From Phyllobacterium phragmitis (lineage in GTDB: Bacteria; Pseudomonadota; Alphaproteobacteria; Rhizobiales; Rhizobiaceae): a stretch of DNA of 64,000 bases. The position numbers and the translations under genes are program-made. The notes below the pieces were generated by a model. The model saw only the letters and a list, made by a program, of their open reading frames with translations. It was not told the origin of the DNA and ran no database searches. Location: the NCBI RefSeq assembly GCF_002980495.1, contig NZ_PVBR01000019.1, positions 1 to 64,000 of the forward strand, written 5' to 3'. Positions 25,849 through 35,297 of the stretch are shown piece after piece; position 1 is the stretch's first letter; each line of letters opens with the position of its first letter.

Positions 25849-25992
25849 TCAGGATGGCGCGATAAGCTGGCCGTAAATCTCGAGGATTCCCCAGACTATA
25901 AATGCCAGCACCAGAGAAACGACCAGGATGGCGAGGACCGGGGTGCCCCATCGTCCCTGCTTCGCCTTTTCGTTTTTGATTTCCTTGGCCAT
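25849..25992 (-). CDS. Small single-pass membrane protein, 47 aa
   Basis: From the ATG at 25992 the product is a basic N-terminus (MAKEIKNEKAKQGRWG) followed by one strong membrane helix (TPVLAILVVSLVLAFIVWGI) and a short tail. GAGAGG lies 6 bases before the start. Short proteins of this layout are conserved without known function in Hyphomicrobiales. It is downstream of tRNA-Val on the same strand and may share its transcript. Confidence 0.65.
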   Translation of the reverse strand: MAKEIKNEKAKQGRWGTPVLAILVVSLVLAFIVWGILEIYGQLIAPS

Positions 25993-26096
25993 GCGGACCT
26001 CTCTTTTCGAGAGGTCAACGGGTTGCCGGAGGAAGAGTTCCAGCAAATTTGGCAGGCAAAATGCGCGGCTTTTTGTCTGCTTTTGTGCGAATTGAA

Positions 26097-26171
26097 TGGT
26101 GGGCGCGACAGGGATTGAACCTGTGACCCCTCCCGTGTGAAGGGAGTGCTCTCCCGCTGAGCTACGCGCCC
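26097..26171 (-). tRNA. tRNA-Val (CAC)
   Basis: The minus strand folds as a complete cloverleaf: acceptor GGGCGCG/CGCGCCC (26171-26165 with 26107-26101), D-arm GCTCAGCGGGAGAGC, anticodon stem CTCCC/GGGAG with loop TTCACAC giving anticodon CAC, variable loop, and T-arm ACAGG-TTCAATC-CCTGT. The discriminator is A and the terminal CCA is encoded (26099-26097). Anticodon CAC reads the valine codon GTG. Confidence 0.95.
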
Positions 26172-26273
26172 GTCCATGGCTGGCTGCCAGATGGCTGCCA
26201 AGTCGCTGGAAGTGCGGCGGATATACGTGGGAGAGCATGGTCCGTCAAGCGCTCCTTTGTCCCTGCCTTGGGG

Positions 26274-26821
26274 CTAATGCGAGATATTCGACGGCGTATC
26301 GAGAGTAGTGGCGGCGGGCGCCGTGCTCACCCTATGCGTCCTCGATTTATAGAAGGCGCTTTCGACATATCTGTTGCACAGCAAGGACAGCGGTATCGCC
26401 GTTGCGAATGTCAGTGTTGCCAGCAGGATAGCGTAGGATGTCTGGTCGAGGTGAAAGCCATTGATGACATACATCCAGAAATAAAGCGGGATCATATGCA
26501 GCAGATAGAGAGAATATGAAATCGCTCCCAGCGAAAGCATGATGGGATGCTGAAGGAAGCTCGCGACGTAACCGGCGGGACGGTTCTGGTCGCGCACGAT
26601 CAGAGCCGATCCGTAGAACTCTCCTGCAGCTTGGCCATCATCATGAAAATGACAAATCCGCTCATGATGCAGAAGATCTGCACACGGATGAGTTCGCCGA
26701 AGAGCGGCGCGAATATGCCGAACGAATGGGATTCGATTCCTGCCGCCGGGAGAAGGTGGACGACGACCACCCAGACCGCAAGAAGTCCGCGCAAGCCTTC
26801 CAACTCATCAATTCTGTTCAT
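26274..26821 (-). pseudogene. Acyltransferase 3 family membrane protein, internally deleted
   Basis: Two parts of one acyltransferase-3 (OafA/ExoZ-like) protein lie in order on the minus strand. The N-terminal part (26821 to about 26610) reads MNRIDELEGLRGLLAVWVVV and has the conserved VHLLPAAGI and SGFVIF positions. The C-terminal part (about 26590 to 26274) reads FLQHPIMLSLGAISYSLYLL and HMIPLYFWMYVINGF. The middle of the roughly 350-residue protein is missing and the join near 26600 changes frame after LQESSTDRL-stop. The gene is therefore dead. Such enzymes O-acylate surface glycans. Confidence 0.75.
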
Positions 26822-26924
26822 GAGACCATTCTTTTGCTGCACTGCAGCAGTACCGCATCGCAGCAAAAGCGGGTCAACCAAAAAATGCGGTGCTGGGCGC
26901 TTGGCGTGTGTTCGTCGCACTTAC

Positions 26925-27070
26925 CCCTCCGTCATCCTCGCCCTTGTGGCGAGGATCTACTGCCCGTGCAATTTTCTGGTGGGACTGGATGTAAGCCGGT
27001 GACGTCGGCAGATCCTCGGGACAAGCCCGAGGATGACGAAGTTGGGGCGAGGATGACGGAGTGGGCAGTT
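26925..27070. repeat. Cluster of palindromic GAGGATGACG repeats upstream of clpP
   Basis: CCGTCATCCTCG-CCCTTGTGG-CGAGGATC (26931-26958), GATCCTCGGG-ACAAG-CCCGAGGATGA (about 27012-27037) and GGCGAGGATGACGG (27047-27060) form hairpins and share the CGAGGATGACG word. This is the pattern of REP-like elements. The cluster fills the gap between the acyltransferase remnant and clpP. Confidence 0.65.
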
Positions 27071-27194
27071 CGAGTTTCTCCATCTTGCGAAACGGGGTGG
27101 CCTCACCTTATGTATGGAACAATCACGAATCCTAAAATGGGGGCACCGGCTGCCCGCGAATTTGAAATTCAATCTCCAGATTTTAGAGGCCCAA

Positions 27195-27845
27195 ATGAGA
27201 GATCCGATCGAAACAGCCATGAACCTCGTGCCGATGGTCGTCGAGCAGACCAATCGCGGCGAGCGGGCCTATGATATTTTTTCGCGTCTCCTCAAAGAGC
27301 GCATCATCTTCATCACTGGGCCGATCGAGGACGGCATGGCGTCGCTGATTTGCGCGCAGCTTTTGTTCCTCGAGGCGGAAAACCCGAAGAAAGAGATCAA
27401 TCTTTACATCAATTCGCCCGGCGGCGTCGTGTCTTCCGGCATGTCGGTCTATGATACGATGCAGTTCATCCGCCCGCCGGTTTCCACGCTCTGCATGGGG
27501 CAGGCGGCTTCCATGGGCTCGCTTCTGCTGACCGCCGGCGCCACCGGCATGCGTTATGCATTGCCCAACGCGCGCATCATGCTGCATCAGCCGTCCGGCG
27601 GGTTCCAGGGCCAGGCTTCGGACATCGAGCGCCACGCGCAGGACATCATCAAGCTGAAGCGCCGCCTCAACGAGATCTATGTGAAGCATACCGGTCGTGA
27701 TTATGAAACGATCGAGCGCACACTGGACCGCGATCACTTCATGACGGCGGAGGAATCGAAGGATTTCGGCCTGATCGATGGCGTCATCGAATCACGCGAG
27801 CTGATCGAAGGCACCCCCCCGAAAGTCGAAGGCGGACCGAAATAA
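27195..27845 (+). CDS. clpP: ATP-dependent Clp protease proteolytic subunit
   Basis: ClpP forms the barrel-shaped serine peptidase that degrades proteins fed by ClpX or ClpA. The 216-aa product has the processing-type N-terminus, [13 protein letters not shown], the catalytic GQAASMGS (Ser about 106), MLHQPSGG (His about 131) and the Asp of TLDRDHFM (about 180). ATG 27195 follows TAGAGG at 5 bases. A longer in-frame start (27114) has no family similarity. clpX follows after 362 bp on the same strand. CTTGCG...CACCTTAT at about 27084-27112 is a weak candidate for a heat-shock promoter. Confidence 0.96.
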   Translation: MRDPIETAMNLVPMVVEQTNRGERAYDIFSRLLKERIIFITGPIEDGMASLICAQLLFLEAENPKKEINLYINSPGGVVSSGMSVYDTMQFIRPPVSTLCMGQAASMGSLLLTAGATGMRYALPNARIMLHQPSGGFQGQASDIERHAQDIIKLKRRLNEIYVKHTGRDYETIERTLDRDHFMTAEESKDFGLIDGVIESRELIEGTPPKVEGGPK

Positions 27846-28207
27846 GCCGTTCCGGGCTATCCGGTTGAAGCCGATATCGCCTCTCCGATGCGCTCTTCGC
27901 ACCGGGGGTGCGACTTTTGTGCCACAAAACAGCCCTGCTTCGGGCTTGTGCGTGCCGCAACAGTCGCTACGTTAAGCGTATATTGGTCTTCATGGGCCTA
28001 ACCTCGGAGCCTGACCTCGAAGAATGCACTGAAATCGTTGCCGCGTCGCTGGTTTTGTGTTTGTTTCGTGACAATGGTTCTGAAAAGGTGGGTTCCAAAG
28101 GGTTGTTCAGGTCGTTCGTCGTCTTCGGTCGGGACGTCGGAAGGGCAACGAGATTTACGGCGGCATTGTCGAAAGGACGATGCAGCCGGTAGTGAAAGGA
28201 AACTGCA
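27846..28207. other. clpP-clpX intergenic region
   Basis: I see no convincing gene here. A short GC hairpin AGCCCTG-CTTC-GGGCTT at about 27931-27950 could be a weak terminator or attenuator after clpP. An open frame at 27908-28192 lacks an SD and has unlikely composition. The clpX promoter must lie in the right half, but I cannot point to it with confidence. Confidence 0.4.
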
Positions 28208-29482
28208 ATGAGCAAAGTCAGCAACAATGGTGGCGATTCCAAGAATACGCTCTATTGCTCGTTTTGCGGGAAAAGCCAGCACGAGGTCCGCAAGCTGATT
28301 GCCGGCCCGACCGTCTTCATCTGTGACGAGTGTGTCGAGCTTTGCATGGACATCATCCGTGAGGAAAACAAATCCTCGATGGTGAAGTCACGCGAAGGTG
28401 TGCCCACGCCGCTGGAGATCATGGCTGTCCTGGATGATTACGTCATCGGGCAGGGGCATGCGAAACGGGTTCTCTCCGTCGCCGTGCACAACCATTACAA
28501 GCGGTTGGCGCACCAGACGAAGAACAATGAAGTCGAGCTTGCCAAGTCGAACATCCTGCTCGTCGGGCCGACAGGCTGCGGCAAGACCTATCTTGCCCAG
28601 ACGCTCGCGCGCATCATCGACGTGCCGTTCACCATGGCCGATGCGACGACGCTGACGGAAGCGGGCTATGTCGGCGAGGATGTGGAGAACATCATCCTCA
28701 AGCTACTGCAGGCCGCCGACTACAATGTCGAGCGTGCCCAGCGCGGCATCGTCTATATCGACGAGGTCGACAAGATCAGCCGCAAGTCGGACAATCCATC
28801 GATCACCCGCGACGTGTCGGGCGAGGGCGTGCAGCAAGCGCTCTTGAAGATCATGGAGGGCACGGTCGCCTCGGTTCCGCCGCAGGGCGGGCGCAAGCAT
28901 CCGCAGCAGGAATTCCTTCAGGTGGATACGACCAATATCCTGTTCATCTGCGGCGGCGCCTTTGCGGGCCTCGACAAGATCATCTCGGCACGCGGCGAGA
29001 AGACGTCGATCGGCTTCGGCGCCAACGTCAAGGCGGCGGATGATCGGCGCATCGGCGCAATCTTCCGCGAGCTTGAGCCGGAAGATCTGCTGAAATTCGG
29101 GCTCATCCCCGAATTCGTCGGCCGGTTGCCTGTCATCGCAACGCTGGAGGATCTGGATGTCGATGCCCTGGTGCAGATCCTGTCGGAACCGAAGAATGCG
29201 CTGGTCAAGCAGTATCAGCGTCTCTTCGACATGGAGAGTATCGAACTGACTTTCCATGAGGATGCGCTGCGCGCCATCGCCAACAAAGCGGTGGAACGCA
29301 AGACCGGTGCTCGCGGCCTGCGTTCGATCATGGAAAAGATCCTCCTCGACACCATGTTCGACCTGCCGACGCTCGACGGCGTGCAGGAAGTGGTTATTTC
29401 AGGCGATGTGGTGGACGGCAGTGCCCGCCCGCTCTACATCTATGCCGAACGGCAGGAGGAAAAAGGCAACGCTTCGGCGTAG
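28208..29482 (+). CDS. clpX: Clp protease ATP-binding unfoldase ClpX
   Basis: ClpX is the AAA+ unfoldase that delivers substrates to ClpP, including cell-cycle regulators such as CtrA in alphaproteobacteria. The 424-aa protein has the N-terminal zinc-binding domain ([11 protein letters not shown] with a later CDECVELC), Walker [16 protein letters not shown], pore loop GYVGEDVEN, Walker [11 protein letters not shown], the IGF loop (SIGFGA) that docks ClpP, and sensor 2 TGARGLRSI. It has full length. The gene is followed by a terminator and then by lon. Confidence 0.97.
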   Translation: MSKVSNNGGDSKNTLYCSFCGKSQHEVRKLIAGPTVFICDECVELCMDIIREENKSSMVKSREGVPTPLEIMAVLDDYVIGQGHAKRVLSVAVHNHYKRLAHQTKNNEVELAKSNILLVGPTGCGKTYLAQTLARIIDVPFTMADATTLTEAGYVGEDVENIILKLLQAADYNVERAQRGIVYIDEVDKISRKSDNPSITRDVSGEGVQQALLKIMEGTVASVPPQGGRKHPQQEFLQVDTTNILFICGGAFAGLDKIISARGEKTSIGFGANVKAADDRRIGAIFRELEPEDLLKFGLIPEFVGRLPVIATLEDLDVDALVQILSEPKNALVKQYQRLFDMESIELTFHEDALRAIANKAVERKTGARGLRSIMEKILLDTMFDLPTLDGVQEVVISGDVVDGSARPLYIYAERQEEKGNASA

Positions 29483-29504
29483 ACCTTTTCACGCGATCAA
29501 AATG

Positions 29505-29534
29505 TGAAAGGGCTGCGCATAGCGGCCCTTTTTC
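29505..29534 (+). terminator. Terminator after clpX
   Basis: AAAGGGC-(TGCGCATAGCG)-GCCCTTT at 29507-29531, followed by further Ts, is a rho-independent terminator 25 bp after the clpX stop. Confidence 0.8.
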
Positions 29535-29696
29535 TTGTGAAGAGATGTGTTCGACAATGAGAAATCCTGCGTTTCCGCTGATGTCTTCTGAAAAGACGGA
29601 ACTGTGTATAAAAAGGCTGGGAACGGCTGATAGCCAGGCGGAGATTGCACTCGGGGGCGCACCGACGCAGGATGATTTGACGATTCTGTGTTAGCG

Positions 29697-29727
29697 CTTG
29701 AATTGAAACGTCCGGGTCGCCAACTAA
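29697..29727 (+). promoter_or_regulatory. RpoH (sigma-32)-like promoter of lon
   Basis: CTTGAA at 29697-29702 is followed 17 bases later by CCAACTAAT at 29720, resembling the alphaproteobacterial RpoH pattern (CTTG...CCAT/CTAT-like). It lies about 90 bp before the lon start, and lon is a classical heat-shock gene. The -10 match is only partial. Confidence 0.5.
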
Positions 29728-29816
29728 TGGACACTGATGCATGTTTGTGACTTGCCGATGACCATTCAAGGGAGCGCAAACGTGGCAATCGGCCAAAACG
29801 GCCTGAGAAAGGACTG

Positions 29817-32249
29817 ATGATGACGGGTATAGAAAAGAAGACTTCAGCGGGTGGCAATGACGGGCTCTATGCCGTTCTGCCGCTGCGCGATATCGTGGTC
29901 TTCCCCCATATGATCGTCCCGCTTTTCGTGGGACGGGAAAAGTCGATCCGCGCACTTGAGGAAGTCATGGGCGTGGACAAGCAGATATTGCTTGCGACGC
30001 AGAAGAACGCAGCTGACGACGATCCGGCCGCGGATGCCATCTATGACATCGGCACCATCGCCAACGTGCTGCAGCTCCTCAAGCTCCCGGACGGCACGGT
30101 CAAGGTGCTGGTCGAGGGTACGGCGCGTGCGAAGATCTCGAAATTCACCGACCGTGAGGATTATCACGAAGCCTACGCCGCGCCCTTCGAGGAGCCGGAA
30201 GAGGATCCTGTCGAGATCGAGGCGCTTGCCCGCTCGGTGGTCGCCGACTTCGAGAACTACGTGAAGCTCAACAAGAAGATCTCTCCCGAGGTTGTAGGCG
30301 CCGCAAGCCAGATCGAGGATTATTCGAAGCTGGCCGATACGGTCGCCTCACATCTGGCGATCAAGATTCCCGAAAAGCAGGAGATGCTTTCGATCCTTTC
30401 CGTGCGTGAGCGGCTGGAAAAGGCGCTTTCCTTCATGGAAGCCGAGATATCCGTGCTTCAGGTGGAAAAGCGCATCCGCAGCCGTGTCAAACGCCAGATG
30501 GAGAAGACGCAGCGCGAATATTACCTCAACGAGCAGATGAAGGCGATCCAGAAGGAACTCGGCGACGGCGAGGATGGCCGCGACGAGGTGGCCGAACTGG
30601 AAGAGCGCATCACCAAGACCAAGCTCTCGAAGGAAGCGCGCGAGAAGGCCAATGCGGAGCTGAAGAAGCTGCGCAATATGAGCCCGATGTCGGCGGAAGC
30701 CACTGTGGTCCGCAACTATCTCGACTGGCTGCTCTCCATACCGTGGGGCAAGAAGTCGAAGGTCAAGCAGGATTTGAACTTTGCCGAGGAGGTGCTCGAT
30801 GTCGAGCATTACGGCCTCGACAAGGTGAAGGAGCGCATCGTCGAATATCTCGCGGTGCAGGCGCGCTCGGCCAAGATCAAAGGGCCGATCCTCTGCCTCG
30901 TCGGACCTCCCGGCGTCGGCAAGACCTCGCTTGCCCGATCGATCGCCAAGGCGACCGGCCGTGAATATGTCCGCATGTCGCTTGGCGGCGTGCGTGACGA
31001 GGCCGAGATCCGCGGCCACCGCCGGACCTATATCGGCTCGATGCCCGGCAAGGTCATCCAGTCGATGAAGAAGGCGAAGAAGTCCAACCCGCTGTTCCTT
31101 CTCGACGAGATCGACAAGATGGGTCAGGATTTCCGTGGCGATCCGTCCTCCGCTCTGCTGGAGGTGCTTGATCCGGAGCAGAACTCGACGTTCATGGACC
31201 ACTATCTGGAGGTCGAATATGACCTTTCGAGCGTGATGTTCGTGACGACGGCGAATACGCTGAATATCCCTGCGCCCTTGATGGACCGCATGGAGATCAT
31301 CCGCATCGCCGGCTACACCGAGGACGAGAAGCTCGAGATCTCCAAGCGGCATCTTCTGCCGAAGGCGATCCGCGACCATGCGTTGCAGCCCAAGGAGTTC
31401 TCCGTCAGCGAGGACGCATTGCGCGGCATCATCCGCCATTACACGCGGGAAGCCGGCGTGCGTAATCTCGAGCGGGAGCTGATGAAGCTGGCGCGCAAGG
31501 CCGTCACCGAGATCCTGAAGACCAAAAAGAAGTCGGTGAACGTTACGGAAGCCAATCTTGCCGATTATCTGGGCGTGCAGAAATTCCGCTACGGCCAGAT
31601 CGAAGGCGAGGACCAGCTGGGTGTCGTCACCGGGCTTGCCTGGACGGAAGTGGGCGGCGAATTGCTGACCATCGAAGGCGCTATGATGCCCGGCAAGGGC
31701 CGCATGACGGTGACGGGCAATCTGCGCGACGTGATGAAGGAATCGATTTCGGCGGCGGCGTCCTATGTCCGCTCAAGAGCTGTCGATTTCGGCATCGAGC
31801 CGCCTATTTTCGACAAGCGCGACATCCACGTCCACGTTCCAGAAGGCGCTACGCCGAAGGATGGACCGTCGGCTGGCGTTGCCATGGTGACGGCCATCGT
31901 TTCGATCCTCACCGGCATTCCCGTCCGCAAGGACGTGGCGATGACCGGCGAGATCACGCTGAGGGGCAGGGTGCTGCCGATCGGCGGGCTGAAGGAGAAG
32001 CTTCTCGCGGCGCTGCGTGGCGGCATCAAGACAGTTCTGATCCCGGAAGAGAACGCCAAGGATCTGGTGGAGATCCCGGACAATGTGAAGAACGGCCTTG
32101 AAATCATACCGGTGTCGCGTGCCGGAGAGGTTCTCCAGCATGCGCTGGTGCGGATGCCGGAGCCCATCGAATGGACCGAACCGGCAACGCCTGCCACGCC
32201 CGTTCCGGGGGCGGCAGATGAGGATCCCGCCGCCACCGTGGCGCATTGA
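29817..32249 (+). CDS. lon: ATP-dependent protease Lon
   Basis: Lon degrades misfolded and regulatory proteins in the cytoplasm. The 810-aa protein has the N-terminal substrate domain ([20 protein letters not shown]), a coiled central helix region, the AAA+ domain with Walker [12 protein letters not shown] and Walker [11 protein letters not shown], and the C-terminal Ser-Lys protease domain with [12 protein letters not shown] (Ser about residue 684) and the lysine of the later [11 protein letters not shown] second ATG at 29820 is better spaced from AAAGGA. It is flanked by an RpoH-like promoter and a strong terminator. Confidence 0.97.
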   Translation: MMTGIEKKTSAGGNDGLYAVLPLRDIVVFPHMIVPLFVGREKSIRALEEVMGVDKQILLATQKNAADDDPAADAIYDIGTIANVLQLLKLPDGTVKVLVEGTARAKISKFTDREDYHEAYAAPFEEPEEDPVEIEALARSVVADFENYVKLNKKISPEVVGAASQIEDYSKLADTVASHLAIKIPEKQEMLSILSVRERLEKALSFMEAEISVLQVEKRIRSRVKRQMEKTQREYYLNEQMKAIQKELGDGEDGRDEVAELEERITKTKLSKEAREKANAELKKLRNMSPMSAEATVVRNYLDWLLSIPWGKKSKVKQDLNFAEEVLDVEHYGLDKVKERIVEYLAVQARSAKIKGPILCLVGPPGVGKTSLARSIAKATGREYVRMSLGGVRDEAEIRGHRRTYIGSMPGKVIQSMKKAKKSNPLFLLDEIDKMGQDFRGDPSSALLEVLDPEQNSTFMDHYLEVEYDLSSVMFVTTANTLNIPAPLMDRMEIIRIAGYTEDEKLEISKRHLLPKAIRDHALQPKEFSVSEDALRGIIRHYTREAGVRNLERELMKLARKAVTEILKTKKKSVNVTEANLADYLGVQKFRYGQIEGEDQLGVVTGLAWTEVGGELLTIEGAMMPGKGRMTVTGNLRDVMKESISAAASYVRSRAVDFGIEPPIFDKRDIHVHVPEGATPKDGPSAGVAMVTAIVSILTGIPVRKDVAMTGEITLRGRVLPIGGLKEKLLAALRGGIKTVLIPEENAKDLVEIPDNVKNGLEIIPVSRAGEVLQHALVRMPEPIEWTEPATPATPVPGAADEDPAATVAH

Positions 32250-32276
32250 GCTTCGGCTCTTCATCAAATTGACCAT

Positions 32277-32305
32277 AATGCCGGGCATTTTGCCCGGCAT
32301 TTCTG
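32277..32305 (+). terminator. Terminator after lon
   Basis: AATGCCGGGCA-TTT-TGCCCGGCATT (11-bp stem) followed by a T-rich stretch, 28 bp after the lon stop. Confidence 0.85.
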
Positions 32306-32429
32306 TGTTTAACCCCGGATTTCCGGGCTTTTTTGACTTGCGTGGCTTGGTTTGCCGACTGATTCGAATAAACTCCGCGCGTGCCGGTTGAGTCGTATGT
32401 CCCGGTAAAGAGAGAAAGGAAATGCCCCT

Positions 32430-32705
32430 ATGAACAAGAACGAATTGGTCGCCGCGGTTGCGGAAAAGGCTGGTCTGACGAAGACCGACGCCGCTTCGGC
32501 CGTCGATGCCGTCATTGAATCGGTTACCGGAACGTTGAAATCCGGCGACGATGTCCGCCTCCCGGGCTTCGGCGTTTTCTCCGTTTCGCACCGTGCCGCT
32601 TCGACGGGCCGCAACCCTTCGACGGGCAAGGAAGTCGCGATCCCGGCCCGCAACGTGCCGAAGTTCTCGGCCGGCAAAGGCCTCAAGGACGCGGTCAACG
32701 GCTGA
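32430..32705 (+). CDS. hup: DNA-binding protein HU
   Basis: HU is the small dimeric nucleoid protein that bends DNA. The 91-aa sequence has the whole family pattern: MNKNELVAAVAEKAGLTKTD, the beta-arm GFGVFSVSHRAASTGRNPST with the DNA-intercalating NP, and VPKFSAGKGLKDAV. A GAAAGGAA SD precedes ATG 32430. The gene stands alone between two terminators, immediately after lon, the conserved arrangement in many proteobacteria. Confidence 0.96.
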   Translation: MNKNELVAAVAEKAGLTKTDAASAVDAVIESVTGTLKSGDDVRLPGFGVFSVSHRAASTGRNPSTGKEVAIPARNVPKFSAGKGLKDAVNG

Positions 32706-32730
32706 TCCGTCAGTTGATCATTGCAGGATC

Positions 32731-32762
32731 AAAAAGCCCGGCAGCGATGCCGGGCTTTTTTC
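32731..32762 (+). terminator. Terminator after hup
   Basis: AAAAAGCCCGGCA-GCGA-TGCCGGGCTTTTTT, a 13-bp stem with a T tract, 26 bp after the hup stop. Confidence 0.9.
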
Positions 32763-32858
32763 TTGCTTTTTTCCTGGGATGTAGCAGCCTGCATCGGGGA
32801 TGAAGAGGGTGGAATCGCCTTCGGATCCAATTTGGGGAAACAATTCCAGGAGAGGAAA

Positions 32859-33359
32859 ATGCAGGTCACACGATTGTCGAAGGTGGCGCTTGTCGCGGCC
32901 ATCGCTCTTTTTGCATCGCTTGTTTCGTTTGGAAACATCACCGACTACGGAACGAATTACGAATTCGTCCAGCATGTCTTCGCCATGGACACGATCTTTC
33001 CGAATTCGACCATCAAATATCGCGCGGTTACCAACCCCGCGCTTCATACGGCCGGCTATATCGCCATCATTGCTGCCGAGACGCTGACGGCAATTCTCTG
33101 CTGGATCGGCACCTATGCGATGCTGACGAAGCTCGGCGCGCCCGCGATCCTCTTCAATGAGGCCAAGAAATGGGCGATCGCCGGCCTGACCCTCGGCTTC
33201 CTGACCTGGCAAGTGGGTTTCATGTCGATTGGCGGGGAGTGGTTCGGCATGTGGATGTCACATGAGTGGAACGGCATCGAAAGCGCCTTCCGCTTCTTCA
33301 TCACGATCATCGCTGTCCTGATCTTCGTCAGCCTGCCGGATGGCAAGGCGGAAGCCTGA
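32859..33359 (+). CDS. DUF2165 family small integral membrane protein
   Basis: The 166-aa product has four predicted membrane helices (about residues 7-25, 65-88, 108-128 and 143-160) and the family wording SFGNITDYGTNYEFVQHVFAM and SHEWNGIESAFRFF. Its function is unknown. ATG 32859 is preceded by AGGAGAGGAAA. It follows the hup terminator and is convergent with the next short gene. Confidence 0.85.
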   Translation: MQVTRLSKVALVAAIALFASLVSFGNITDYGTNYEFVQHVFAMDTIFPNSTIKYRAVTNPALHTAGYIAIIAAETLTAILCWIGTYAMLTKLGAPAILFNEAKKWAIAGLTLGFLTWQVGFMSIGGEWFGMWMSHEWNGIESAFRFFITIIAVLIFVSLPDGKAEA

Positions 33360-33371
33360 CGTCGGGCAGGC

Positions 33372-33629
33372 TTAGCGTTTCGACGGCTTGAACGTTCCGA
33401 CATCGACGGTGACGCTGCCGGATATCGTCACATCGGTGTTGCCGATCCTGAACGTGTTCGGCCTTGACGGCTCAGTCATCTGATCGGGTTCTGGAAGCGG
33501 CGCGGTGACGAGCCCGTCGGGCTGCTTCACGCCGGGCAGCGTCTTGTTCTCCTCGGCCAGCGACGTGCCGGCGCTGACCGCGCCTGCTGCGATTGCCAGG
33601 GAAAGCATCTGAATAAATCGGTTCCGCAT
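33372..33629 (-). CDS. Small exported hypothetical protein, 85 aa
   Basis: The sequence begins with a signal peptide (MRNRFIQMLSLAIAAGAVSA, probable cleavage around GTSLA-EE) and continues as a short periplasmic segment rich in Pro, Thr and Val, ending in an RIGNTDVTISGSVTVDVGTF strand-like region. I do not recognise a family beyond a conserved alphaproteobacterial hypothetical. It is monocistronic or cotranscribed with gph, which lies upstream on the same strand (56-bp gap). Confidence 0.65.
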   Translation of the reverse strand: MRNRFIQMLSLAIAAGAVSAGTSLAEENKTLPGVKQPDGLVTAPLPEPDQMTEPSRPNTFRIGNTDVTISGSVTVDVGTFKPSKR

Positions 33630-33685
33630 CGCAACAGCCTAACGCTTTCCACTGGATTTTCCAGCCGCCGCCCGTTCACATGTCC

Positions 33686-34369
33686 TTACAGCGCAGTCGC
33701 CATGATCAGGCCCTTCGCCATATCAGGGGTCAATTCATCGAAATGCGAAATGACACGGCTTGGGTCGAAGGTCTGGACCGGCAGATCGGTATAGCCGAAA
33801 TCGACCGCCACGACCGGGATGCCAGCAGCCTTCGCCGTGTCGATATCCGTCCGGCTGTCACCGATCATCAAGGCGCGGGCCGGGTCGCCGCCGGCGCGGA
33901 GGATGGTTTCGGTGAGGTGCCGCGGATCGGGTTTGCGGAAGGCGAATGTATCGCCGCCGCAAATCGCGGCAAAGCGGTCCGCCTGGCCGAGTTCGGTCAG
34001 GAGCTTTACGGAGAGCGTCTCGAATTTATTGGTGCAGACGGCAAGCGTGTATCCAGCCGCCGCGAGCCTGTCCATGGCCTCGTCGGCGCCGAAAAAAAGC
34101 TGTGAGCGGCCGGGCATATGTGCCCCGTAATGCTCCAGGAAAAGCTCGACCAGCCCGTCGAGCTGTTCAGGCGAGAGGAGCTTCCTCTGCGCCTCGAAGG
34201 CACGCTCGATCATCACCCGTCCGCCATGGCCGACGAAACGGCGCAGCGCCAGCGGATCGACCTTCTCCATGCCTGACTGGACCAGGCAATGGTTGAGGCT
34301 ATCGAGGAGATCGGGCGCTGTGTCGACCAGCGTTCCGTCGAGGTCGAACACGACAATGGGCTTCGTCAT
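33686..34369 (-). CDS. gph: Phosphoglycolate phosphatase
   Basis: This HAD-superfamily phosphatase removes phosphate from 2-phosphoglycolate, a DNA-repair and photorespiration-type by-product. The 227-aa protein has HAD motif I VFDLDGTLVDTAPDLL (nucleophile Asp 9, acid/base Asp 11), motif II AVCTNK, the lysine of RKPDPRHL and motif IV MIGDSRTDIDTAKAAG. Length and cap helices agree with Gph. It diverges from rpiA. Confidence 0.88.
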   Translation of the reverse strand: MTKPIVVFDLDGTLVDTAPDLLDSLNHCLVQSGMEKVDPLALRRFVGHGGRVMIERAFEAQRKLLSPEQLDGLVELFLEHYGAHMPGRSQLFFGADEAMDRLAAAGYTLAVCTNKFETLSVKLLTELGQADRFAAICGGDTFAFRKPDPRHLTETILRAGGDPARALMIGDSRTDIDTAKAAGIPVVAVDFGYTDLPVQTFDPSRVISHFDELTPDMAKGLIMATAL

Positions 34370-34582
34370 TGATGAATCCGGATAAGAGGATGATCGAATT
34401 GCAGTAACTCCTAACTGATCATTCTCCTTTGCTCAAGTTTTGGAGGGGAAGCAGGTCAATAAGCCGCAAAACAGGCTTTGTGCATTTGCATTCACATGAT
34501 AGATGCAGCTTCAAATCAGCCGGTGATCGACAAAGGTGGTCGGCAACAAAAGGGACTTGGAAAAGAGACTGGGGGAGAGCGC

Positions 34583-35290
34583 ATGGATGCACACAAGCTG
34601 AAGATCGCGGCCGCAGCCGAAGCGCTGACTCATGTGCATGATGGCATGCGGCTCGGGATCGGTTCCGGCTCGACGGCGGAAGAGTTCGTGCGGCTTCTGG
34701 CCGACAAGGTCGCCAACGGCTTGAACGTCATCGGCGTGCCCACGTCCGAACGCACCGCTGCCCTTTGCCGGGAACTGGGCGTTCCACTGACCACGCTCGA
34801 CGAAACGCCGGAACTCGATCTCGCCATCGACGGCACGGATGAGGTGGATGGCGCGCTTTCGCTGATCAAGGGCGGTGGCGGGGCGCTGCTGCGTGAGAAG
34901 ATCGTGGCTGCGGCATCCGAAAAGATGATCGTGATCGCCGACGAGACGAAAATCGTCGAGACGCTCGGCAGGTTTCCACTTCCCATCGAAGTCAATCGCT
35001 TCGGTCTCGGGGCAACGAAAATCGCCGTCGCCAGGATCGCCGCCGATCTCGGCCTTGCCGGACCTGTTTCCTTGCGGTTAAAGGAGGGGCAGCCCTTCGT
35101 CACCGACGGGGGGCATTATATCCTGGATGCATCTTTTGGCCGCATTCCCGATACAAGAGCTTTATCGAGCGCTTTGCACGCCATCCCGGGCGTCGTGGAG
35201 CATGGACTTTTCCTGGGGCTGGCCGGTGCCGCGATCATCGCCGGCGCCGGCGGTATCCGGACAATGAGCAATCTAGAGACAACGGAGTAA
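34583..35290 (+). CDS. rpiA: Ribose-5-phosphate isomerase A
   Basis: RpiA interconverts ribose 5-phosphate and ribulose 5-phosphate in the pentose phosphate pathway. The 235-aa product shows [19 protein letters not shown], the [20 protein letters not shown] block, ALLREKIV with the catalytic glutamate nearby, and the C-terminal [11 protein letters not shown] 34583 is preceded by GGGGGAGAG; an upstream open stretch to 34478 is not conserved. The next gene begins 8 bp later, so they share an operon. Confidence 0.94.
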   Translation: MDAHKLKIAAAAEALTHVHDGMRLGIGSGSTAEEFVRLLADKVANGLNVIGVPTSERTAALCRELGVPLTTLDETPELDLAIDGTDEVDGALSLIKGGGGALLREKIVAAASEKMIVIADETKIVETLGRFPLPIEVNRFGLGATKIAVARIAADLGLAGPVSLRLKEGQPFVTDGGHYILDASFGRIPDTRALSSALHAIPGVVEHGLFLGLAGAAIIAGAGGIRTMSNLETTE

Positions 35291-35297
35291 CGACCCC

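Noticed and set aside
27908-28192. 94-aa open frame between clpP and clpX
   Set aside because: It has no SD, a Cys/Arg-rich unlikely composition and no family resemblance.
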